Assembly (NCBI RefSeq): GCF_000730625.1
Contig: NZ_BBIT01000013.1
Span: 124,001 to 188,000 of the forward strand
DNA: 64,000 nt
Direction of reading: 5' to 3'
DNA from: Pseudomonas oryzihabitans NBRC 102199
Lineage (GTDB): Bacteria > Pseudomonadota > Gammaproteobacteria > Pseudomonadales > Pseudomonadaceae
Positions 1 through 9,252 of the stretch are shown here, piece by piece; the first letter of the stretch is position 1, and each line of letters begins with the position of its first letter. A model generated the notes under the pieces. That model made no database searches. It was not told the origin of the DNA and worked only from the letters and a program-made list of their open reading frames with translations. The position numbers and the translations under genes were made by a program.

Positions 1-1211
<1,211 letters not shown>

Positions 1212-1267
1212 GGCAGGGCTCGCAGGAGGAAAGCCCGATGGTAGCAGACGGGCGGTGTGGGGGCTGC

Positions 1268-1295
1268 TTGCACCTCTTAGCTGCTCTGGTATGAT
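1268..1295 (+). promoter_or_regulatory. Sigma70-type promoter of rpmE
   Basis: TTGCAC (1268-1273), a 16-base spacer and TATGAT (1290-1295) form a near-consensus promoter about 75 bases before the rpmE start. It lies in the priA/rpmE divergent gap. Seen by eye only; the transcription start is inferred. Confidence 0.7.
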
Positions 1296-1368
1296 TTGCA
1301 GCCCAAATCTGTGCGGTATCCGGCAATGGCGCCGGGTGGCGGCACAGCTAGACCCCGAGGATAGCCCC

Positions 1369-1584
1369 ATGAAAGCTGATATCCATCCGCAGTACGATGC
1401 CATCGAAGCCACCTGCAGCTGCGGCAACGTCATCAAGACCCGCTCGACCCTGAGCAAGAACATTCACCTGGACGTCTGCTCCGAATGCCACCCGTTCTAC
1501 ACCGGCAAGCAGAAGGTCCTGGACGCTGGCGGCCGTATCGACCGCTTCAAGCAGCGCTTCGGCGTGTTCGGCAGCAGCAAGTAA
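1369..1584 (+). CDS. rpmE: 50S ribosomal protein L31 (zinc-binding form)
   Basis: This encodes a 71-residue L31, a small protein of the large ribosomal subunit. The first in-frame upstream codons lack L31 similarity, so the start is the ATG at 1369 (MKADIHPQY). Four cysteines, C16 and C18 (TCSCGN) and C37 and C40 (CSEC), are the zinc ligands of the C+ form of L31, which is normally used when zinc is plentiful. The length is normal for the family. It has its own strong promoter upstream. Its stop codon TAA overlaps the ATG of the downstream nuclease gene (TAATG), and a factor-independent terminator lies about 40 bases after the stop, inside that gene. Identification is secure. Confidence 0.97.
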   Translation: MKADIHPQYDAIEATCSCGNVIKTRSTLSKNIHLDVCSECHPFYTGKQKVLDAGGRIDRFKQRFGVFGSSK

Positions 1585-2408
1585 TGCGCTGCCGTCGACC
1601 ATCTCCGCATGGTTCGACACTGAAGAAGGCGTCCCTCTGGGGCGCCTTTTTCGTTTCTGGCCTGACCGGCGCGCCCGCGGCCCTGGCGGCGGCGTGCCCG
1701 CTGCTGCCTGGTGGCCAGGAGGTGATGGTCCGGCAGGTGGTGGATGGCGATACCCTGCGCCTGGTCGACGGCCGCTCGGTCCGGCTGATCGGCGTCAATG
1801 CGCCCGAGCTGGGCAAGTCCGGCGGTACCGCCCAGCCCTATGCCGAGGCAGCGCGCCGGCGCCTGCAGGAACTGGTCGCGGCCAGCGACGAGCGCCTGCG
1901 GCTGGTGCCGGGCAGCGAGGCGACCGACCATTGCGGTCGCACCCTGGCGCATCTCTATGATCGCGAAGGCGACAATCTGGAAGCCCGGTTGATCGCCGAG
2001 GGTCTCGGCTATGCCGTCGCCATCGCGCCCAATATCCGGCTGGCCGATTGTCAGGCCGCCGCGCAAAGCCAGGCGCGCCGGGCGCGCCTTGGGGTCTGGA
2101 AGCAGGCGCCGACTCCCGCCACCCGGATCGCGGAAGGCGGTTTCGCCGTGGTGCAGGGGCGTCTGCTGGACGTCGAACGCAATCGCGGCGGCCTCTGGCT
2201 GCAGTTCGAAGGCGATCTGGTGGTCAATGTCCCCGAGCGCTTCGTCGAGGCCTTCGACGGCGTGCCGCTGCATCAATGGATCGGCCGCCAGCTCGAGGCG
2301 CGGGGCTGGATTTCCGATCGCAGCCGGCGCCAGGAAGCGGGGCGCGCCCGCTGGCAGATGACCTTGAGCGATCCGCACATGCTGGATTTGCAGGTTGAAT
2401 CGTTTTAG
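1584..2408 (+). CDS. Exported thermonuclease-family (SNase-like) nuclease
   Basis: The product is predicted to be an exported staphylococcal-nuclease-like protein of 274 residues. From the ATG at 1584, which overlaps the rpmE stop, the protein has a basic N-terminus, a hydrophobic segment (WGAFFVSGLTGAPAALAAA) fitting a Sec signal peptide, and then the SNase fold. The conserved core DGDTLRLVDGRSVRLIGVNA followed by PE, and later DHCGRTLAHLY, supply the acidic metal ligands and catalytic arginine expected of the family. The C-terminal 110 residues resemble an OB-like or RNA-binding accessory region but I cannot name it. Conserved after rpmE in Pseudomonas. The start is uncertain because the rpmE terminator lies within the first 25 codons; an upstream in-frame ATG at 1485 inside rpmE is unlikely. 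Substrate in the cell is unknown. Confidence 0.85.
   Translation: MRCRRPSPHGSTLKKASLWGAFFVSGLTGAPAALAAACPLLPGGQEVMVRQVVDGDTLRLVDGRSVRLIGVNAPELGKSGGTAQPYAEAARRRLQELVAASDERLRLVPGSEATDHCGRTLAHLYDREGDNLEARLIAEGLGYAVAIAPNIRLADCQAAAQSQARRARLGVWKQAPTPATRIAEGGFAVVQGRLLDVERNRGGLWLQFEGDLVVNVPERFVEAFDGVPLHQWIGRQLEARGWISDRSRRQEAGRARWQMTLSDPHMLDLQVESF
1626..1651 (+). terminator. Factor-independent terminator of rpmE inside the next gene
   Basis: AAGGCG (1626-1631) pairs with CGCCTT (1643-1648) around an 11-base loop, followed by a T run (1647-1651). The hairpin lies 42 bases past the rpmE stop but within the signal-peptide codons of the nuclease gene. Confidence 0.7.
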
Positions 2409-2452
2409 CCGAAAGTCGTATTGCGATTGATTTCAGGCATATGGCCGATTGC

Positions 2453-2481
2453 TTGTGGCACCTTGAGTCTTTGCGTATTCT
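2453..2481 (+). promoter_or_regulatory. Candidate promoter of maeB
   Basis: TTGTGG (2453-2458), a 17-base spacer and TATTCT (2476-2481) lie about 40 bases before the maeB ATG. Both hexamers are reasonable sigma70 matches. The 112-base gap shows no other signal. Confidence 0.5.
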
Positions 2482-2520
2482 CGCCCGACCCAAGACCCAC
2501 ACCACGCGGATATACCAATA

Positions 2521-3789
2521 ATGTCTGATCTCAAAACCGCTGCCCTCGAATACCACGCCCAGCCGCGCCCCGGCAAACTCAGCGTCGAGCTGACCAAGCC
2601 CACCGCGACCGCCCGCGACCTGTCCCTGGCCTACAGCCCCGGCGTCGCCGAACCGGTCCGCGAGATCGGTCGCGATCCCGAACTGGCCTACCGCTACACC
2701 GGCAAGGGCAACCTGGTCGCCGTGATCTCCGACGGTACCGCCATCCTCGGCCTGGGCAACCTCGGCCCGCTGGCCTCCAAGCCGGTGATGGAAGGCAAGG
2801 GTGTGCTGTTCAAGCGCTTCGCCGGTGTGGACGTCTTCGACATCGAGGTGGACGCCGAGAGCCCCCAGGCCTTCATCGACACCGTCAAGCGCATCTCCAT
2901 CACCTTCGGTGGCATCAACCTAGAAGACATCAAGGCGCCCGAGTGCTTCGAGATCGAGCGCGCCCTGATCGAGCAGTGCGACATCCCGGTGTTCCACGAT
3001 GACCAGCACGGCACCGCCATCGTCACCGCCGCCGGCATGCTCAACGCCCTGGAAATCGCCGGCAAGCGCCTGGAAGACGCCAAGATCGTCTGCCTGGGTG
3101 CCGGTGCCGCCGCCATCTCCTGCATGCGCCTCCTGGCCAGCATGGGCGCCAAGGTCGAGAACATCTACATGATCGACCGTCAGGGCGTGGTCCACAGCGG
3201 CCGCAACGACCTGAACCAGTACAAGGCGGCCTTCGCCACCGAGACCAGCAAGCGCACCCTGGACGATGCCCTCGAGGGTGCCGACGTCTTCGTCGGTCTG
3301 TCCGGCCCGAACCTGCTGTCGGCCGAAGGCCTCAAGCGCATGGCGGCCAACCCCATCGTCTTCGCCTGCTCCAACCCGGATCCGGAAATCACCCCCGAGC
3401 TGGCCCATGCCACCCGCGACGACGTGATCATGGCCACCGGTCGTTCCGACTACCCGAACCAGGTCAACAACGTCCTCGGCTTCCCCTTCATCTTCCGCGG
3501 TGCCCTGGACGTCCGCGCCCGGGTCATCAACGAAGAAATGAAGATCGCCGCCGCCCTGGCCCTGCGTGACCTGGCCAAGCTGCCGGTGCCCAAGGAAGTC
3601 TGCGAAGCCTACAAGGTCGACAGCCTGAGCTTCGGCCGCGAGTACATCATTCCCAAGCCGATGGATGCGCGCCTGATCACCCTGGTATCCGATGCCGTGG
3701 CCAAGGCCGCCATCGAGACCGGCGTGGCCACGCTGCCCTATCCGGCGAACTATCCGCTGAAGTCGGTGGATGACGTCTTCGCCAAGTAA
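2521..3789 (+). CDS. maeB: NADP-dependent malic enzyme, short form
   Basis: This enzyme oxidatively decarboxylates L-malate to pyruvate, giving NADPH and linking the TCA cycle to gluconeogenic and lipid precursors. The 422-residue protein has the malic-enzyme N-terminal domain (AYSPGVAEPVREI, TAILGLGNLGPLASKPVMEG, with the metal-binding ECFEIE and HDDQHGTA) and an NAD(P)-binding domain with the Rossmann motif LGAGAAAISCMRLL. It stops where the MaeB phosphotransacetylase-like extension would begin, so it is the short form usual in Pseudomonas rather than the about 760-residue enterobacterial type. It sits between the nuclease and ponA as in PAO1 (PA5046). It is transcribed from its own promoter and ends at a bidirectional terminator. 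Cofactor preference is inferred from family, not proved. Confidence 0.93.
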   Translation: MSDLKTAALEYHAQPRPGKLSVELTKPTATARDLSLAYSPGVAEPVREIGRDPELAYRYTGKGNLVAVISDGTAILGLGNLGPLASKPVMEGKGVLFKRFAGVDVFDIEVDAESPQAFIDTVKRISITFGGINLEDIKAPECFEIERALIEQCDIPVFHDDQHGTAIVTAAGMLNALEIAGKRLEDAKIVCLGAGAAAISCMRLLASMGAKVENIYMIDRQGVVHSGRNDLNQYKAAFATETSKRTLDDALEGADVFVGLSGPNLLSAEGLKRMAANPIVFACSNPDPEITPELAHATRDDVIMATGRSDYPNQVNNVLGFPFIFRGALDVRARVINEEMKIAAALALRDLAKLPVPKEVCEAYKVDSLSFGREYIIPKPMDARLITLVSDAVAKAAIETGVATLPYPANYPLKSVDDVFAK

Positions 3790-3803
3790 GGTCCGAAGCA
3801 ATA

Positions 3804-3831
3804 AAAAAACCCCGCCGCGGCGGGGTTTTTT
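3804..3831. terminator. Bidirectional terminator between maeB and ponA
   Basis: CCCCGCC (3810-3816) pairs with GGCGGGG (3819-3825), flanked by A6 (3804-3809) and T6 (3826-3831). It serves the two convergent genes maeB and ponA. Confidence 0.9.
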
Positions 3832-3843
3832 ATTGACTGGAGA

Positions 3844-6264
3844 TCAGAAGATGTCCATGGGCACCGTTTCGCTGGAGGGTAGCGGTGTGCCGGGCGCCAC
3901 GCCAGGCGGCAGCTCGTCCAGACTCGGCGGGGTGTCCTCGCTCTTGAACAGCTCGAAGTAGGCGTTGGGCGTGCCGGGCGGCGCAGCGCGACCGGTGGTG
4001 GGGTCCACGCGGATGGAGACGATGCCTTCCGGTTCCTTGAGCTGATGCGGCGGCTTGTCCTTGAGCGCCGCGCCCATGTAGCTCATCCAGATCGGCAGGG
4101 CCACGGTGCCACCGAATTCCTGGCGACCCAGGGTCTCGGGCTGATCGAAGCCGGCCCAGACCGTGGTCACGTAGTCGCCGTTGTAGCCGGAGAACCAGGT
4201 GTCCTTGGATTCGTTGGTGGTACCGGTCTTGCCGGCCAGGTCGTTGCGACCCAGTTCCAGCGCCTTGCGCCCAGTGCCGCGCTTGATCACGTCCTGCAGC
4301 ATGCTGTTCATGATGAAGGCGTTGCGCGGGTCGATGACCTGGGGCGCGAACACCGGCGCCGGATTGGCCGGATCGGCCGCGGCGGTATCGGCCGCCGGCG
4401 TGACCTCGACGCCCGGGGCAGCCTTGGCCTGCGCCTGCTGGGGCACCCGCGGCGCGGCAGTGCGATAGACCACCTTGCCGTCGCGATCGGTCACGTGATC
4501 GACCACGTAGGGGGTCACCTTGTAACCCTCGTTGGCGAACACCGACCAGCCGGTGGCGACTTCCAGCGGCGTCAGGCCCGGGGTGCCGAGAGCGAGGGAC
4601 AGGTTGCGCGGCAACTGGTCGCGCTCGAAGCCGAAGCGACTGACGTAGTCCAGCGCATAGTCGATGCCGATGGCCTGCAGCACCCGGATGGACACCAGGT
4701 TGCGCGAGCGATACAGCGCCTCGCGCAGGCGGATGGGGCCGAGGAAGGTGTTGTTGTCGTTCTTTGGTCGCCAGGCTTCGTCGGGATTCTCGTCCATGAA
4801 GACGATGGGCGCATCGTTGACCAGGCTGGCGGCGGTGAAGCCCTTTTCCAGGGCCGCGCTATAGATGAACGGCTTGAAGCTGGAGCCGGGCTGGCGGCGG
4901 GCCTGGGTCGCGCGGTTGTAGTTGCTCTGCTCGAAGGAGAAGCCACCGATCAGAGCACGGATGGCGCCATCCTGGGGGTCGAGGGAGACCAGGGCGCTCT
5001 GCGCCTTGGGGATCTGCGAGAACTTCAGGCTGCCATCGTCCTGGCGCTGCACCCGGATCAGGTCGCCGACCTTGACCACGTCGGCCGGACCGTTCGGCCG
5101 CGGCCCCAGGCTGTTGGCGCTGAGGTAGGGGCGGGCCCACTTCATCGAATCCCAGGAGACTGCCTCTTCCTTGCCCTCGCGGGTCAGGACCATGATCCCG
5201 CTCTTTTCCACCTGGGTGACGATGGCCGGATCCTGGCCGCCGACGATGCGCTGCTTCTGGATCAGTGCGGTCCACTCGGCCCGGCTGCGGTTGGGCCACT
5301 GGGCCTCGGGTCCGCGGTAGCCATGGCGGCGGTCGTAGTCGGTCAGGCCGTCGCGCACGGCCTCGAAGGCGTCTGTCTGCAGCCGGCTGTCGATGGTGGT
5401 ATAGACCTGGTAGCCATCGGTATAGGCGTCACCGCCATAGCGGCCGACCATTTCCGCCCGCGCCATCTCGGCGATGTAGGGGGCGTTGAGCTCGGGAATG
5501 GCGACGTGGTGATAGGCCTCAAGCGGCTCGGCGATGCCGGCCTGGTAGGCCGCCTGATCGATATAACCGAGCTTGAACATGCGTTCGAGAATCCAATTGC
5601 GTCTTTCCAGGCTACGCTCAGGATTAGCGACCGGGTTGTAACGCGACGGCGCCTTGGGCAGACCAGCGATCATCGCCATCTGGGCAACGGTCAGGTCCTT
5701 GATGGACTTGCCATAGTAGACCTGGGCGGCGGCCTCGATGCCGTAGGCGCGGTTGCCCAGGTAGATCTTGTTGACGTAGAGCTCGAGGATCTCGTCCTTG
5801 GTCAGTTGGCGCTCGATTTGCAGCGCCAGGAGGATCTCGGTGAATTTGCGCGAGAAGCTGCGTTCGCTGGTCAGGAAGTAGTTCTTGGCGACCTGCATGG
5901 TGATGGTGCTGCCGCCGGTCTGGATGTGTCCGGTCTTGACCAGCTGGCTCACCGCTCGCGCCAGGCTTTTCACATCCACGCCATAGTGATTGGCGAAGTT
6001 GTCATCCTCGGCGGAGAGCAGGGCATGGATGAAATCGGGCGGTATCTCGTTAAACCGCAGCGGCGAGCGGCGCATTTCACCGAATTCGGCGATGAGTTTG
6101 CCGTCCGCGCTGTACACCCGCAGAGGGATCTGCAGTTGCACGTTTCGCAGGGCGTCGATGGAGGGCAGGCTGGGGCTGAGGTAGAGGAAGGCACCGCTGA
6201 GACCCAGCAAAAGGCTGCAGACCAGGGCGACCAACGACCACCAGAAAAATTTCAGAACACGCAT
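3844..6264 (-). CDS. ponA: Penicillin-binding protein 1A (bifunctional transglycosylase/transpeptidase)
   Basis: A class A penicillin-binding protein that polymerises lipid II and cross-links peptidoglycan at the inner membrane. The 806-residue product has a cytoplasmic/transmembrane N-terminus (residues about 5-30), a GT51 domain with the catalytic glutamate in SAEDDNF (E86) and GGSTITMQ further on, an OB-like insert, and a transpeptidase domain with SxxK at S461 (SSFK), SRN and KTGT. The start is taken as the ATG at 6264; an adjacent TTG would add one residue. It is divergent from pilM and convergent with maeB, as in PAO1 (PA5045). The C-terminal tail is proline-rich. Everything expected is intact. 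Confidence 0.96.
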   Translation of the reverse strand: MRVLKFFWWSLVALVCSLLLGLSGAFLYLSPSLPSIDALRNVQLQIPLRVYSADGKLIAEFGEMRRSPLRFNEIPPDFIHALLSAEDDNFANHYGVDVKSLARAVSQLVKTGHIQTGGSTITMQVAKNYFLTSERSFSRKFTEILLALQIERQLTKDEILELYVNKIYLGNRAYGIEAAAQVYYGKSIKDLTVAQMAMIAGLPKAPSRYNPVANPERSLERRNWILERMFKLGYIDQAAYQAGIAEPLEAYHHVAIPELNAPYIAEMARAEMVGRYGGDAYTDGYQVYTTIDSRLQTDAFEAVRDGLTDYDRRHGYRGPEAQWPNRSRAEWTALIQKQRIVGGQDPAIVTQVEKSGIMVLTREGKEEAVSWDSMKWARPYLSANSLGPRPNGPADVVKVGDLIRVQRQDDGSLKFSQIPKAQSALVSLDPQDGAIRALIGGFSFEQSNYNRATQARRQPGSSFKPFIYSAALEKGFTAASLVNDAPIVFMDENPDEAWRPKNDNNTFLGPIRLREALYRSRNLVSIRVLQAIGIDYALDYVSRFGFERDQLPRNLSLALGTPGLTPLEVATGWSVFANEGYKVTPYVVDHVTDRDGKVVYRTAAPRVPQQAQAKAAPGVEVTPAADTAAADPANPAPVFAPQVIDPRNAFIMNSMLQDVIKRGTGRKALELGRNDLAGKTGTTNESKDTWFSGYNGDYVTTVWAGFDQPETLGRQEFGGTVALPIWMSYMGAALKDKPPHQLKEPEGIVSIRVDPTTGRAAPPGTPNAYFELFKSEDTPPSLDELPPGVAPGTPLPSSETVPMDIF

Positions 6265-6330
6265 CAAGAGACTTTTCGAATGGAAAGAAGGAAAGGGCGA
6301 CAGGTGAGGGTCAGCCTACACGGCGTCGCC

Positions 6331-6336
6331 ATTATA
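6331..6336 (-). promoter_or_regulatory. Candidate -10 element of ponA
   Basis: A perfect TATAAT on the minus strand lies 66 bases before the ponA ATG in the ponA/pilM divergent gap. No convincing -35 is visible, so the call rests on one hexamer. Confidence 0.4.
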
Positions 6337-6361
6337 GGCGCGTTTGGCGGTTGGCCGCTAT

Positions 6362-6388
6362 TTGCTCGGGTGTCAAGTCTGTTATCTA
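6362..6388 (+). promoter_or_regulatory. Candidate promoter of the pilMNOPQ operon
   Basis: TTGCTC (6362-6367), a short 15-base spacer and TATCTA (6383-6388) precede the pilM GTG by about 43 bases. The spacer is shorter than optimal, so this is tentative. Confidence 0.35.
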
Positions 6389-6422
6389 ATGCCCGTCCGC
6401 GGAAGACCACCGTCGCTCATAG

Positions 6423-7496
<1,074 letters not shown>

Positions 7497-8087
7497 ATGG
7501 CCCGCATCAACCTCTTGCCTTGGCGGGAGCAGCTGCGCGAAGAAAGGCGCAAGCAGTTCCTGGTGATCCTGGGTGGCATCTTCGTGCTCTCCTGTGGCGC
7601 CGTGTTTCTCGGCGACCAGTACCTGTCCGGCGAGATCGCCCGCCAGGAGGCGCGCAATGCCTTCATCCAGCAAAACATTGCCCAGCTGGATGTGCGCATC
7701 AAGGAGATCAGCGAACTCAAGACCCGTCGTCAGCAACTGCTGGCGCGGATGAAGATCATCCAAGACCTGCAGGGCAACCGCCCGGTCATCGGCCATGTCT
7801 TCGATCAACTGGTGCGGACGCTGCCGGACGGCGTGTATTTCCGCGAGCTGAAGATGCAGGGTGACACCCTGTCGATCAGCGGCGAGGCGGAATCCAACAA
7901 CCGGGTCTCCAACCTGATGCGTAATTTGGATGCCTCGGACTGGTTCGCCTCGCCTACGCTGATCGAGGTGAAGGCCACCACCGCAGGTGCGGTGGACCAG
8001 GCCAATACCTTCCAGCTCACCGTCAAGCAGACCCAGCCCGGCGCCCCTGCGACACCGGCCCCGCTCGCCCAGGGAGGCAAACCATGA
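7497..8087 (+). CDS. pilN: Type IV pilus assembly protein PilN
   Basis: PilN is a bitopic inner-membrane protein that forms heterodimers with PilO and binds PilM through its cytoplasmic N-terminus. The 196-residue product has the conserved N-terminal peptide ARINLLPWREQ (the PilM-binding INLLPWR motif), one transmembrane helix at about residues 20-42, a coiled-coil stretch (about 45-85) and a periplasmic ferredoxin-like domain. The start directly follows the pilM stop (TAGATG), and its own stop overlaps the pilO start (ATGA), pointing to translational coupling. All family features are present. Confidence 0.95.
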   Translation: MARINLLPWREQLREERRKQFLVILGGIFVLSCGAVFLGDQYLSGEIARQEARNAFIQQNIAQLDVRIKEISELKTRRQQLLARMKIIQDLQGNRPVIGHVFDQLVRTLPDGVYFRELKMQGDTLSISGEAESNNRVSNLMRNLDASDWFASPTLIEVKATTAGAVDQANTFQLTVKQTQPGAPATPAPLAQGGKP

Positions 8088-8737
8088 GTCTCGCCGATTC
8101 CCTGGCCAGCCTGCGCAAGGTCGACATCAACGACCTCAATCTCGAGAATCTGGGTTCCTGGCCCAAGCCGGTCAAGGTCATCGCCTGCCTGCTGATCGTG
8201 CTGGTGGTGCTGCTGCTCGGCTATCAGTTCCACCTGAGCGACATGCAGGCCCAGCTGGATAGCCAGCGCAACCAGGAAGAGACCCTCAAGCAGCAATACG
8301 CCAGCAAGGCCTTCCAGGCGGCCAATCTGGATGCCTACAAGCAGCAGATGGTGGAGATGGAAGAATCCTTCGGTGCCCTGCTGCGGCAACTGCCCGGCGA
8401 CACCGAGGTGCCGGCGCTGCTGGAGGACATCACCCGCACCGGTCTTGGCAGTGGCCTGGAGTTCGAGCAGATCAAGCTGTTGCCCGAGGTCACCCAGCAG
8501 TTCTATGTCGAGTTGCCGATCCAGATCACCGTGGTGGGCAGCTATCATGACCTGGCCACCTTCGTCAGCAGCGTGTCCAGCCTGCCGCGCATCGTCACCC
8601 TGCACGACTTCGACCTCAAGCCGGTGGACGACAGAAACGCCAATGGCGGCGGCACGGTCTCCGGAGGCGGCGGCAAGTTGCGCATGAATGTCCTGGCCAA
8701 GACCTATCGCTACAACGACAAGGGGCTCGGCAAATGA
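8084..8737 (+). CDS. pilO: Type IV pilus assembly protein PilO
   Basis: PilO partners PilN in the periplasmic part of the alignment subcomplex. The 217-residue protein has a short cytoplasmic N-terminus, one transmembrane helix at about residues 29-50 (VIACLLIVLVVLLLGYQF), a coiled coil through about residue 95 and a C-terminal ferredoxin-like domain (about 110-180). A glycine-rich linker near the C-terminus is followed by LRMNVLAKTYRYN. It overlaps pilN and pilP by four bases each (ATGA), typical of this operon. Confidence 0.95.
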   Translation: MSLADSLASLRKVDINDLNLENLGSWPKPVKVIACLLIVLVVLLLGYQFHLSDMQAQLDSQRNQEETLKQQYASKAFQAANLDAYKQQMVEMEESFGALLRQLPGDTEVPALLEDITRTGLGSGLEFEQIKLLPEVTQQFYVELPIQITVVGSYHDLATFVSSVSSLPRIVTLHDFDLKPVDDRNANGGGTVSGGGGKLRMNVLAKTYRYNDKGLGK

Positions 8738-9252
8738 GGACGCCCCTGTTGTTATGCCTGCTGACCGGCGTGCTGGTCGGCTGCGGTTCCAGCGATACCA
8801 GCGATCTGCAGGCCTTCATGGACGAAACCCGCGCCAAGCCGCGTGGTTCCATCGAGCCGCTGCCGCAGTTTCGCGCCTACGAACCCTTCACCTATGCGGC
8901 TTCGGCCCTGCGCAGCCCCTTCCAGGCACCGGTACGCATCGATCCCACGGTGCGCCAGCGCGGAACCGGCAACATCAAGCCGGACGTGAATCGGCCCAAG
9001 CAGTTTCTCGAAGGCTTCAACATCGAGACCTTCAGCATGGTCGGCATCCTGGCCAATGCCAGTGGCCGCTATGCGCTGGTCAACGGCGCCGGGGGCGTGC
9101 ATCGCGTCAAGGTGGGCGACTACCTGGGACGCAATGACGGGCGCATCACCAAGATTACCGATGGCGAGATCGACGTGATCGAAATCGTCCCGGATGGCGA
9201 GGGTGGCTGGCTGGAACGGCCGCGCACCATCACCTTGAAGGAAAAGACTTAA
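8734..9252 (+). CDS. pilP: Type IV pilus lipoprotein PilP
   Basis: PilP is an inner-membrane lipoprotein linking PilNO to the PilQ secretin. The 172-residue product has a lipobox (LTGVLVGCGSS, with the lipidated cysteine at C17), a disordered segment that contacts PilNO and a C-terminal beta domain (about residues 85-160; MVGILANASGRYALVNGAGG and later RVKVGDYLGRNDGRI) that contacts the N0 domain of PilQ. It overlaps pilO by ATGA, and pilQ begins directly after its stop. Normal length. Confidence 0.95.
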   Translation: MRTPLLLCLLTGVLVGCGSSDTSDLQAFMDETRAKPRGSIEPLPQFRAYEPFTYAASALRSPFQAPVRIDPTVRQRGTGNIKPDVNRPKQFLEGFNIETFSMVGILANASGRYALVNGAGGVHRVKVGDYLGRNDGRITKITDGEIDVIEIVPDGEGGWLERPRTITLKEKT

